A stretch of 64,000 bases of DNA from Bacteroidota bacterium (GTDB lineage: Bacteria > Bacteroidota > Bacteroidia > Bacteroidales > VadinHA17), in contig JADKBL010000018.1 of NCBI GenBank assembly GCA_016718875.1, positions 1 to 64,000 on the forward strand. Direction: 5' to 3'. Below are positions 18,625 to 26,597 of the stretch, in pieces. A program made the position numbers and the translations under genes. The notes below the pieces were generated by a model, which saw only the letters and a list, made by a program, of their open reading frames with translations, was not told the DNA's origin and made no database searches. The number at the start of each line of letters is the position of its first letter. Position 1 is the first letter of the stretch.

Positions 18625-19938
18625 TTAAACTACTGGTAAGGTCCATGGCGCACGGTAAGGTCTGCTTAACAGTCTGCTGGCCCTGGGATTATCAAGGATA
18701 ACCTCTTTGTCAGGATCCCATTTGATAGTCTGCCCTGTTGTCATGGCAATCTCTCCGAGCAATCCGACGGATATAGCCCTGTAAGCAACCTCAACAGGAG
18801 CAATTGTCTGATTACCGGAACGTATACAATCAATGAAATTCTGATAGTGATTATCACTCTTATAAAGATGAATCTCATTTTCACCGATAACCTCCTCAAG
18901 TATTTTCGGGTCAGAAGCAGTAAGTACATCTCCCCTGTCAACATGAATCCAGCCAAGATCTCCATACCAGGTTGTACCCATTTTGTGAGGCATCCTTGCA
19001 GCATTTGCAACTCTCATCTCTATGCCATTTGCATATTTGCAGAGAAAATCATATTCAACGGGTGCATTATACAATCCTTCGGGAGGATAAACACCATGAC
19101 CTGAAATTTCAACAGGACCGGTATGTTCAAGTCCGGTACCCCAGTTGGCTATATCGATATGATGACCTGCCCAGTCGGTCATCTGACCTCCTGAATAGTC
19201 AAGTATCCAGCGCCAGTCCCAGTGAGAAACGCCACGGTACGGAACTTTCATTGCAGGACCAAGCCACATTTCCCAGTTAAGTTCAGGTGGTATTTCCATT
19301 ACAGGTGGTGTCCCTATGCCTTTTCCTCCGTCAGGTAGTCCTACTTCAACATATTTAACTTTACCGGCTCTTCCATTAATTGCCAGCTCTGCTCCTCTTC
19401 TGAAATTAAACAGGGAACGCTGCCAGCTTCCGGTTTGCCAGATAATGTTGTTTTTCTTAACAGCACTTACAATAGTCTGACCATCCTTTATTGTCCTGCA
19501 TATTGGTTTCTCCCCATAAACATTAAGCTTGTGATTAGCAGCCTCGGTATAGATAATGCCATGCCAGTGGTCGGGCAGGGCTATCGAAACAGCATCAAGT
19601 TTTTCCTTTTCTAGGAACTCCCTGTAATCACCGTAGATTCTGCAATCCGGGCTGCCATTTACTATATCAACCATTGATTTGGCATTTTCCAGGTGTTTTT
19701 TGTCGACATCACATAGAGCAACGAACTGAAGCTGTTTGTTAAACTTCAGCAATTCCCTCAGGTTTCCTGTTCCCTGTGAACCGGTGCCAATCGCTCCTAT
19801 AACAATACGGTCACTTGGTGATAGTTTACCTCCCATCCCCAAAGCAGTAGATGGAATGATCTGGGGAAGAACGAATGTACCTGCAGCAACTGCTGCTGAC
19901 CTTCGTATAAACTCCCTTCTTGATGATTTCATGGTCAT
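18625..19938 (-). CDS. Tat-exported Gfo/Idh/MocA oxidoreductase
   Basis: About 437 residues from 'MTMKSSRREFIRRSAAV'. I chose this start (19938) over an upstream in-frame ATG because the latter overlaps the previous gene and the twin-arginine motif sits right after the chosen one. The Tat hydrophobic segment 'AVAAGTFVLPQIIPSTALG', Rossmann 'IVIGAIGTGSQGTGN', 'IALPDHWHG', 'YGEKPICRTIKDG' (EKP intact) and 'WDWRWILDYSGGQMTDWAGHHIDIANWG' are all present. Predicted periplasmic sugar oxidoreductase. The order Gfo-Gfo-ThuA on one strand with 15-25 base gaps implies an operon 21313-17392. Confidence 0.9.
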   Translation of the reverse strand: MTMKSSRREFIRRSAAVAAGTFVLPQIIPSTALGMGGKLSPSDRIVIGAIGTGSQGTGNLRELLKFNKQLQFVALCDVDKKHLENAKSMVDIVNGSPDCRIYGDYREFLEKEKLDAVSIALPDHWHGIIYTEAANHKLNVYGEKPICRTIKDGQTIVSAVKKNNIIWQTGSWQRSLFNFRRGAELAINGRAGKVKYVEVGLPDGGKGIGTPPVMEIPPELNWEMWLGPAMKVPYRGVSHWDWRWILDYSGGQMTDWAGHHIDIANWGTGLEHTGPVEISGHGVYPPEGLYNAPVEYDFLCKYANGIEMRVANAARMPHKMGTTWYGDLGWIHVDRGDVLTASDPKILEEVIGENEIHLYKSDNHYQNFIDCIRSGNQTIAPVEVAYRAISVGLLGEIAMTTGQTIKWDPDKEVILDNPRASRLLSRPYRAPWTLPVV

Positions 19939-19960
19939 TCTGATTTGATTTATTTTATTA

Positions 19961-21313
19961 TTAACTTTCTGATCCTGAAGTAAGTACCGGTGTTCCCGGA
20001 ACTGGTGTTTCAAATATCATATCCACTGGTCCCATCTCAATTTTTGATGGTCCCAGATCCATATCTGACTTGAAGATCTCATCCCAGGTGATAAGTCTGC
20101 CGGTATAGGCAGCTGTCCTGCCCATAATAGCTGTAAGGGTGGAAATAGCAGTCTGCTCAGCCTCATTGACATACTTGCCTGTTCTTATTGCATGAACCAG
20201 GTGCATATGCTCCTGGACATACGGAGGTATTTTGACCTGGTTCATCGGATTGCCGTTCTCATCTGTCGGGTATTTAAACTGCCATTTGATGTTACCGTCG
20301 AGGTCCCAGATTGTGTTCATGCAATTTGTATAGCCCTCAGTACCCATAATTAGTTCTCCTGTACTGTTGGCACAGCTGTCGATCTGGCGGCACATACTGT
20401 GTGAACTCACCCCGTTCCCATAATAGAAATCAACGCTGAAAAAATCATACTGGTCGCCTGTAACCCGCCTGTGCCTGCCACCATAACCTACGGCCCTTTC
20501 AGGCTGCTTGCCCATGAACCAGTTAATAACATCAATATTGTGCACATGTGTATCAAGGATATGATCGCCGCAGAGCCAGCAGAAATTGTTCCAGTTGCGG
20601 ATCATATATTCCATATCATTCCAGCCCTTTTCTCTCTCACGGAACCATACATGATCCTGGTTCCAGTAGGCTTTTGCAGATGTGATCTTTCCTATGGCAC
20701 CATTTTTTACCTGCTTGTATGTTTCGATATAGTCTTCCTGGTGACGACGTTGGGTACCCGTAACAACGTTCAGACCAATTGCCTGTGCTTTTTTTGCAGA
20801 GGTAATGACTGACCTGATGCCTACAGGGTCAACGGCAACCGGTTTCTCCATAAATACATGCTTATTGTTCATAACAGCCTCGAGGAAATGATCAGGCCTG
20901 AACTGCGGAGGAGTAGCCAGTATAACAACATCAACCTCAGGCAGAGCCATCAGTTTTTTGTAGCCGTCAAATCCTGCGAAGCAGTTCTCTGCTGCTATTG
21001 GAAGGTTGAATGATGCAAATCTTTCACGGCATGCATCTATCTTATCCTGAAATACATCTGCAAGGGCAACAATTTCGAGATCAGGGCCGGCACTGATAAA
21101 GTTTATGGCAGCACCTGTACCCCTTGCACCCGTACCAACCAGGCCTGCCTTCAGCTTTTTGCCCTTTGGTGCCCCTTTAAGAATCGGAGGAAGACCAAGC
21201 GACTCATTATCAACCTCTTTTTTGCAACTGTTAAATAATGCTGCAGCGCCGGCAACTGCGATACCTGCAGCTGCTGTCTTTCCAATGAATTTTCTCCTGT
21301 CTATATTTTGCAT
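19961..21313 (-). CDS. Tat-exported Gfo/Idh/MocA oxidoreductase (possible lipoprotein)
   Basis: 450 residues. 'MQNIDRRKFIGKTAAAGIAVAGAAALFNSCKKE' combines a twin-arginine motif with a lipobox-like 'NSC', suggesting a folded, cofactor-loaded lipoprotein. Conserved blocks: 'LKAGLVGTGARGTGAAIN' (Rossmann), 'ATPPQFRPDH', 'FMEKPVAVDPVG' (EKP), and 'NWNNFCWLCGDHILDTHVHNIDVINW'. It is the first of three co-directional genes (second oxidoreductase, then ThuA). It also lies 20 bases downstream of the multiheme cytochrome-FGE fusion on the same strand, so electron transfer between them is a possible but untested link. Confidence 0.9.
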   Translation of the reverse strand: MQNIDRRKFIGKTAAAGIAVAGAAALFNSCKKEVDNESLGLPPILKGAPKGKKLKAGLVGTGARGTGAAINFISAGPDLEIVALADVFQDKIDACRERFASFNLPIAAENCFAGFDGYKKLMALPEVDVVILATPPQFRPDHFLEAVMNNKHVFMEKPVAVDPVGIRSVITSAKKAQAIGLNVVTGTQRRHQEDYIETYKQVKNGAIGKITSAKAYWNQDHVWFREREKGWNDMEYMIRNWNNFCWLCGDHILDTHVHNIDVINWFMGKQPERAVGYGGRHRRVTGDQYDFFSVDFYYGNGVSSHSMCRQIDSCANSTGELIMGTEGYTNCMNTIWDLDGNIKWQFKYPTDENGNPMNQVKIPPYVQEHMHLVHAIRTGKYVNEAEQTAISTLTAIMGRTAAYTGRLITWDEIFKSDMDLGPSKIEMGPVDMIFETPVPGTPVLTSGSES

Positions 21314-21333
21314 TTAAGTAAAATTTAATCAGA

Positions 21334-22863
21334 TCAATTAATGCTGTCTGCTTCACAAACTACCCTGAATCCTACATCAATACAATCGGAATACCACCAT
21401 ATGCTCTTGGGAATTTGCGGGTCTGTCATCAGCCATGCCTTATTTTTGGTGAAGTCACGTGCAGCACTTCTCACCTCCCCAGCATCGCTTTTAAACGATC
21501 CGCCGCGGATAACATGCTCCTGACCGGTCTCAGGACCTCTTGGATTATAAAGACTTGTAGTATCATTCCTGTATGAATCCGGTGAATAAAAGTCGAGACA
21601 GAATTCATAGACATTTCCCGACATATTTAGAAGGCCGAATTGGTTACCGGTAACCGATGATGGCTCCTGTGTTTTGGAAGAGCTGTTCTCCTTATAAATA
21701 ACCCTTGATGAGATAACAGCAGTATCGGGACCAAAAAACTTCTTCAGGAATCCATCCGAAGTGAAGTCTTTTGGACTTCCTTCAAAGAAATATGGAGTTT
21801 CGCTTCCTCCCCTGCATGCATATTCCCACTCGGCCTCTGTTGGAAGCCTGTATTTCTTACCTGTTACTTTTGTTAACCAGCGGCAATAAACATTTGCTGC
21901 ATGCCACGACATTGTTATTGCCGGTCTTTTTCCCTTACCCCATCCCTGGTCAGGAGCACCCCATGGAGGAGTTGCCCCGCTGATGGCATCTGTATTCTTT
22001 CTTGTAATAATCTGGCCTTCAGTCCTCCCCTGTGAGCTGGTGGCCCTGAAAAAAGCAAGATACTCATCCCATGTCACTTCTGTTTTTGCAATCCAGAATT
22101 TTGAAAGGGTTACTTTTCTTACGGGGCTTTCATCAACGTCGCGCAAAGGTTCATTTTCATGACTTCCCATGTTGAAAGAGCCTTCAGGTATTGCAACCAT
22201 GTCGAATGAAACAGTTGTTCCCGGTATCATTTCTGTAAAACTTTCAAACTTATCAACCTTTGCAGCTTCAGTATATAGAGTCTGATTGCCCGAAGCTATT
22301 ACTCCAAAGCTCGAATCCTGTGCATGGACGGCATTCCGGTCATAATGACCAACATTAAGGTGGCAGTTTATACAACGCAGAGGTTCATTACCTGATATAT
22401 AGGCAAGATGTGCATTACCGCCTTTAACGGACAGTGTTACCGGAAAAAGATTCTGATGGCACTTTAGGCATGATTTCTCATATACAAATCCCTTTGCATT
22501 CTCAAGAAGCTTCTTTTTCTCCCAGTTTATTTCTGAACTATCCTTGAAAAGAAAGCCATACACATCTTTAAACCCATGTTTTGCCTTGGAGAAGATATAT
22601 CCCTCTCCTTCCGGGGGAAGGTGACACTCTGAACAATGTACAATGGTACCGGATTTATTATTGTAATGAGATGACAATTTCCAGCTCTGGTCGGCATGAG
22701 GATGAATATGGCACGACATGCAGTATTTATCGGCTGAAGTATATTTCATAACACCCTTTCCCGACTTCAGCAAAATCAGACAAACAATAAAACCTGCAAA
22801 AATGAACCAGAGTTTTTTACTTCTTGATATAGTTAACCGGCTTTGATATGTATTTAACTTCAT
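21334..22863 (-). CDS. NapC/NirT-like tetraheme cytochrome c fused to FGE-like (SUMF1) domain
   Basis: About 509 residues from the ATG at 22863 (a TTG six codons earlier is less likely). One N-terminal membrane anchor ('LWFIFAGFIVCLILLKSG') is followed by four heme-binding CxxCH motifs: CMSCH 48-52, CSECH 77-81, CLKCH 132-136 and CINCH 164-168, like NrfH/NapC quinol dehydrogenases. From about residue 210 there is a formylglycine-generating-enzyme-like domain ('MVAIPEGSFNMGSHENEP', 'YRLPTEAEWEYACRGG', 'NMSGNVYEFCLDFY', 'VIRGGSFKSDAGEVRSAARDF', 'GFRVV'). The two active-site cysteines of true FGE are absent after RGGSF, so formylglycine formation by the known route is unlikely. Predicted membrane-bound, periplasmic, passing electrons from the quinone pool. 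Partner unknown. Confidence 0.85.
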   Translation of the reverse strand: MKLNTYQSRLTISRSKKLWFIFAGFIVCLILLKSGKGVMKYTSADKYCMSCHIHPHADQSWKLSSHYNNKSGTIVHCSECHLPPEGEGYIFSKAKHGFKDVYGFLFKDSSEINWEKKKLLENAKGFVYEKSCLKCHQNLFPVTLSVKGGNAHLAYISGNEPLRCINCHLNVGHYDRNAVHAQDSSFGVIASGNQTLYTEAAKVDKFESFTEMIPGTTVSFDMVAIPEGSFNMGSHENEPLRDVDESPVRKVTLSKFWIAKTEVTWDEYLAFFRATSSQGRTEGQIITRKNTDAISGATPPWGAPDQGWGKGKRPAITMSWHAANVYCRWLTKVTGKKYRLPTEAEWEYACRGGSETPYFFEGSPKDFTSDGFLKKFFGPDTAVISSRVIYKENSSSKTQEPSSVTGNQFGLLNMSGNVYEFCLDFYSPDSYRNDTTSLYNPRGPETGQEHVIRGGSFKSDAGEVRSAARDFTKNKAWLMTDPQIPKSIWWYSDCIDVGFRVVCEADSIN

Positions 22864-22970
22864 ATTAATCCCTGAAATCAATTAAACCTGATAAAGTTAA
22901 TTGTTTAGGGAAATAATAAGCAAGCAGAAGTATTCTTTTTATCTTAAAAAATCACAAGTTGCTAAATTGT

Positions 22971-23902
22971 TCAGAACCTTTTTACATAACCATGGCAATA
23001 TGGCACTTTACCATTCCTGAAGTAATAATCCTGGTGATATTCTTCAGCTGGATAAAACTCTGTGGCTTTTGTTACCGCTGTGGCAATTTTTAACCCTTTG
23101 GATTTCAGGATACCAAGGTTTTGTTCAGCAATTTTCTTCTGTTCATCATTCATATAGAAAATCTCTGAACGGTACTGGTCTCCGATGTCTGGTCCCTGCC
23201 TGTCAATCTGGGTAGGATCATGAATCTCAGGAACATTTTCAGCAGTTTTTCGTATGTAATCTTTTGTGGATCATAAATCACCCTGACTGTTTCTGCGTGC
23301 CCTGTGTTACCGGTACATACCTCCCTGTACGTTGGATTCTTAACTTCACCCCCCGTATAGCCTGATGTTACCGAAATCACCCCGGGCTCTTTCTGCAGGA
23401 AATACTCAACTCCCCAGAAGCAGCCTCCGGCAAAAAGAGCTGTCCCGTATCTGCCAGGTTCTACAACAGCCGGAACAAAATCGAGAGATATTGAATTGAC
23501 ACAATGTCGCACATTTTTTGAGGTGAGCCTTTCCCCTGCAAAAACATGACCAAGATGAGCGCCACAGGAAGCACACTCAATTTCTGTTCTCATTCCGTCA
23601 GGATCAGGAAGCCGGCGTACTGCACCTTTAATTTCATCATCAAAGCTGGGCCAGCCGCACTCGGATTCAAACTTGTCGGAAGAATGGTAGAGAGCTGCAC
23701 CGCATTTTTTGCAGACATAAGTTCCTTTTTCCTTATGCTTATTATACTTACCTGTAAATGGACGTTCGGTGCCCTTATTGTTAATGACATATGATTCTTC
23801 TTTTGAAAGGTCGTTAAACTGAAGCCTTAACTGGGAACTGGCATTTTCACTCATAAAAACTATAATTACAGTTAGTATTGTATATAATTCTTTCTTCATC
23901 AT
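22971..23902 (-). CDS. msrAB: exported MsrB-MsrA methionine sulfoxide reductase fusion (frameshifted)
   Basis: The N-terminus has a hydrophobic leader ('ELYTILTVIIVFMSENASSQ'), so the product is exported. The MsrB domain follows with two zinc CxxC pairs (CKKC, CASC) and 'RHCVNSISLDF' (catalytic Cys). MsrA follows with 'GGCFWGVEYF' (catalytic Cys) and 'GYTGGEVKNPTYREVCTGNTGHAE'. The frame breaks near 23229-23233, where '...KMFLRFMIL' should read '...MFLEIHDPTQIDRQGPDIGDQYR', joining the final 'MNDEQKKIAEQN...' segment. One missing base explains it. Together they reduce both methionine sulfoxide diastereomers in envelope proteins. Starts at the ATG at 23902 (a TTG precedes it). Confidence 0.86.
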
Positions 23903-24051
23903 CAATTAAGTTTACAACATATAAACAAAATCAGGCGAGAAATGTTATAATTACGAACAAAATAGTGAACTTTAATGTTTAATATGATAAGTTTTGAATA
24001 TTAAAAGTTAATGTTCGAAACCTGTCAGAAATTTTATTTTTGGCATGAAGA

Positions 24052-24080
24052 TTGTTTTTAGAATGAAAAGTTTATTTTTG
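24052..24080 (+). promoter_or_regulatory. Bacteroidota-type promoter for the small lipoprotein gene
   Basis: TTG at 24052-24054, an 18-base spacer, then TATTTTTG at 24073-24080, matching the TTG / TAnnTTTG housekeeping consensus. The ATG of the 41-residue lipoprotein gene is 26 bases downstream. A second TATTTTTG lies at 24035-24042. Confidence 0.5.
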
Positions 24081-24105
24081 TAATTAATTAATAATTTTAT
24101 TTTGT

Positions 24106-24231
24106 ATGAAAAAATTTGCTGTTTTACTTCTCGTTGTATTTGTTACAGCTATTGCTGCCAGTTCCTGCAGTCAGAAAGATTGCCCGGCTTATTCAAAAGC
24201 TGATACGGAGCAGGCTGGCAGAAATGTCTGA
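24106..24231 (+). CDS. 41-residue lipoprotein, unknown function
   Basis: ATG at 24106 to TGA at 24231. The product begins MKKFAVLLLVVFVTAIAASS with a lipobox ending in Cys21, then a short hydrophilic tail (CSQKDCPAYSKADTEQAGRNV split across the lipobox). A good promoter precedes it and an outer-membrane-type gene follows 47 bases later. Its signal-peptide quality and position before a conserved gene argue that it is real. I know of no function. Confidence 0.6.
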   Translation: MKKFAVLLLVVFVTAIAASSCSQKDCPAYSKADTEQAGRNV

Positions 24232-24278
24232 TCTCTTTTTAGCCGTTACGGCACCTCAATTTATAAGTTAGCTTGAAG

Positions 24279-25070
24279 ATGAGAAGGCTGCTTATATCAG
24301 CGGTGGCATTTGTATTTATTGCATTGTCACTTACTGGTCAGGGAGACCTGAACGAGCAGCAGAGAGTTTTTTTCAGAAATGAAAAATCCTTTGGTATTCA
24401 GCTCAATACTGATGGTATAGGTTTTAGTTACCGCACTGCAAAAAGAACTGATTATCTCAACAAGAACATAATCGAATACGAATTCGGAACAATCAAGCAT
24501 CCGAAAGAGTATAAGCTTTCAAATATATATACTCAGGGTAGTTCTTTTGTATTCGGGAAACTGAATTTCCCAATGTATTTCAGGGCAAGTATAGGACGGC
24601 AGCATGAGCTATACAAAAAAGCTGATCTCGGTGGAGTATCTATAAGACTGTTTTATACCGGAGGACCTGTACTGGCTGTATACAAACCTATTTATTATAA
24701 GGTAATTTATCCTGTATCACTCACCGAGTTCTTTATTAAAGAAGAAAAGTTTAACACCAATATTGCAATTCCTCAGGATATATGGGGAAGGGCTTCTTTT
24801 ACAAAGGGCCTTAACGAAATCGGGGTAATGCCAGGCCTTTATGCAAAGAGCGGATTCAGTTTTGAATACAGCAAGGAAGACAAGGTATTGCATGCTGTTG
24901 AGGTTGGTGCAACCCTTAGTGCCTTTCTCAAGGAGATACCCATTATGGCCAGTACTGATAATAAATCAATATTCTTTTCACTGTTTGTAAGCTACAGATT
25001 CGGGATGGTAGTTAATCCGCTTGATCCTGAATCAAATAAGATGGTAAATATTTTCAGGAGAAAAAAATAG
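24279..25070 (+). CDS. exported outer-membrane-type protein, unknown function
   Basis: About 263 residues from ATG 24279 (a TTG start two codons earlier is possible). Signal peptide 'LLISAVAFVFIALSLTGQG'. The rest is rich in alternating aromatic/hydrophobic strands ('SFGIQLNTDGIGFSYRTAKR', 'VGATLSAFLKEIPIMA', 'IFFSLFVSYRFGMVV'), consistent with a beta-barrel, and ends with a strand followed by 'FRRKK'. It looks like a Bacteroidota-conserved hypothetical. It lies downstream of the 41-residue lipoprotein and upstream of gap, which has its own promoter. Confidence 0.7.
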   Translation: MRRLLISAVAFVFIALSLTGQGDLNEQQRVFFRNEKSFGIQLNTDGIGFSYRTAKRTDYLNKNIIEYEFGTIKHPKEYKLSNIYTQGSSFVFGKLNFPMYFRASIGRQHELYKKADLGGVSIRLFYTGGPVLAVYKPIYYKVIYPVSLTEFFIKEEKFNTNIAIPQDIWGRASFTKGLNEIGVMPGLYAKSGFSFEYSKEDKVLHAVEVGATLSAFLKEIPIMASTDNKSIFFSLFVSYRFGMVVNPLDPESNKMVNIFRRKK

Positions 25071-25089
25071 TATAGATTTCTTCAACATA

Positions 25090-25119
25090 TTGACTATTAC
25101 TGTGAAAATATTAATTTTG
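25090..25119 (+). promoter_or_regulatory. promoter of gap
   Basis: TTG at 25090-25092 and TAATTTTG at 25112-25119 with a 19-base spacer, matching the Bacteroidota sigma consensus. The gap start codon is 32 bases downstream. Confidence 0.6.
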
Positions 25120-25151
25120 TGTTCGTTTTATTAACCATATAATAATATAGT

Positions 25152-26159
25152 ATGTCAAAAATTAAAGTAGGTATCAACGGTTTTGGCAGGATCGGCCGAC
25201 TGGCCTTCAGGGCTGCCTTGAAGAGGAATGATATAGAAATAGTTGGAATCAACGACCTCCTCGAAGTGGAATATATTGCTTACATGCTTCGTTATGACAC
25301 CGTTCACGGAAAATTCGACGGAAAAGTGGAAGTTAAAGATGGTAAGCTTATTGTAAATGGACAGAGTATACGAATTACATCTGAAAAAGATCCCGCTACA
25401 CTGAAATGGAATGAAGTTGGCGCTGAGTATGTACTTGAATGTACAGGGCTGTTTCTGACAAAAGAAACCGCACTGGGTCATATCACTGCAGGTGCCAAGC
25501 GTGTTGTTATGTCAGCTCCTTCAAAAGATGATACTCCTATGTTCGTGATGGGAGTTAACAACAAAAAATATACAGCAGACATGCAGGTTGTTTCCAATGC
25601 ATCATGCACAACCAACTGCTTAGCTCCTATTACAAAGGTTCTTCAGGATAATTTTGGTATTGTTGAAGGTCTGATGACAACTGTTCATGCAACCACTGCA
25701 ACACAGAAAACAGTTGATGGTCCTTCCAAAAAAGACTGGAGAGGCGGACGCGCTGCAGCTGGAAATATAATTCCTTCTTCAACAGGCGCAGCCAAAGCTG
25801 TAACAAAAGTAATCCCTGAACTAAAAGGCAAACTTACCGGTATGGCTTTCAGGGTACCTACCCTCAACGTATCAGTTGTCGACCTTACATGCCGTCTTGA
25901 AAAACCAGCCAGTTACGATGCTATCAAAAAAGCTATGAAAGCTGCTGCTGATGGTCCACTGAACGGAATTCTGGGTTATACTGAAGATGCTGTTGTTTCA
26001 AGCGATTTCATAGGTGATTCACGCACCTCTATCTTTGATGCTGAAGCAGGTATTTCCCTTAATGATAATTTTGTTAAGGTTGTAGCATGGTACGATAACG
26101 AGTGGGGTTATTCATGCAAGCTTCTTGATCTGATTGCTCACATGAATACTGTGAAATAA
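25152..26159 (+). CDS. gap: type I glyceraldehyde-3-phosphate dehydrogenase
   Basis: 335 residues, the normal length. N-terminal NAD-binding 'KVGINGFGRIGRLAFRAA', catalytic Cys152 in 'SNASCTTNCLAP', and 'WYDNEWGYSCKLLDL' at the end are all intact. It oxidises and phosphorylates glyceraldehyde 3-phosphate with NAD in glycolysis, cytosolic. Single-gene unit: its own promoter upstream and a strong hairpin terminator 20 bases after the stop. Confidence 0.97.
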   Translation: MSKIKVGINGFGRIGRLAFRAALKRNDIEIVGINDLLEVEYIAYMLRYDTVHGKFDGKVEVKDGKLIVNGQSIRITSEKDPATLKWNEVGAEYVLECTGLFLTKETALGHITAGAKRVVMSAPSKDDTPMFVMGVNNKKYTADMQVVSNASCTTNCLAPITKVLQDNFGIVEGLMTTVHATTATQKTVDGPSKKDWRGGRAAAGNIIPSSTGAAKAVTKVIPELKGKLTGMAFRVPTLNVSVVDLTCRLEKPASYDAIKKAMKAAADGPLNGILGYTEDAVVSSDFIGDSRTSIFDAEAGISLNDNFVKVVAWYDNEWGYSCKLLDLIAHMNTVK

Positions 26160-26178
26160 TCATACATGAATATAAATG

Positions 26179-26209
26179 AAAAGGGGTCTGAAATCAGACC
26201 CCTTTTTTT
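26179..26209. terminator. intrinsic terminator between gap and the SiaC-like gene
   Basis: AAAAGGGGTCTGA pairs with TCAGACCCCTTTT around a two-base loop, followed by a T run on the + strand and preceded by an A run. It can therefore work in both directions and serves the convergent genes. Confidence 0.9.
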
Positions 26210-26585
26210 ATACTACCATCTCAATTTTTAAAGGTATTCCTGCAGAATCACGGTAATGCTCACCCAATTCAAGCATCGCTTCATCATCCTCCTCATAGAG
26301 CCATTTAATCTCCACTTTCTTCCCTGATTTAATAAATCCTGTCAGACGTTTTAGTATTTCATAAAGGTATTTTGATGAACCACTGTTGATATACTCAAGC
26401 TGAATTGAGACATTGAGTCCGCCATTTTTTTCAAAATGTACTGTTATCCATTCATCAAGCCTTCTGAAGATCAGCTCCGGGTTTTCCGGAATGGACCGAC
26501 CTACCATTTCAAGCTTGTCAGAATCAGGATAATAGGTAATACCCGGACAATTTTTTAACTCTTCCTGAATTATCTGTTTTTCCAT
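26208..26585 (-). CDS. SiaC-family (DUF1987) regulatory phosphoprotein-like
   Basis: 125 residues, the usual size. 'ISIQLEYINSGSSKYLYEIL'-type motif (here 'VSIQLEYINSGSSKYLYEILKRL') matches the SiaC phosphorylation-site region, with Ser in the N-S-G-S-S stretch. SiaC proteins are controlled by a SiaB-like kinase and a PP2C-type phosphatase and bind diguanylate cyclases in Pseudomonas. In Bacteroidota the target is unclear. No SiaA/SiaB partner is adjacent here. It lies 12 bases downstream of the ABC permease gene on the same strand. Confidence 0.8.
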   Translation of the reverse strand: MEKQIIQEELKNCPGITYYPDSDKLEMVGRSIPENPELIFRRLDEWITVHFEKNGGLNVSIQLEYINSGSSKYLYEILKRLTGFIKSGKKVEIKWLYEEDDEAMLELGEHYRDSAGIPLKIEMVV

Positions 26586-26597
26586 AACATGAAAATT

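Noticed and set aside
18625..20013. Upstream start at 20013 for the oxidoreductase
   Set aside because: It would overlap the preceding gene by over 50 bases and place 25 residues ahead of the Tat motif.
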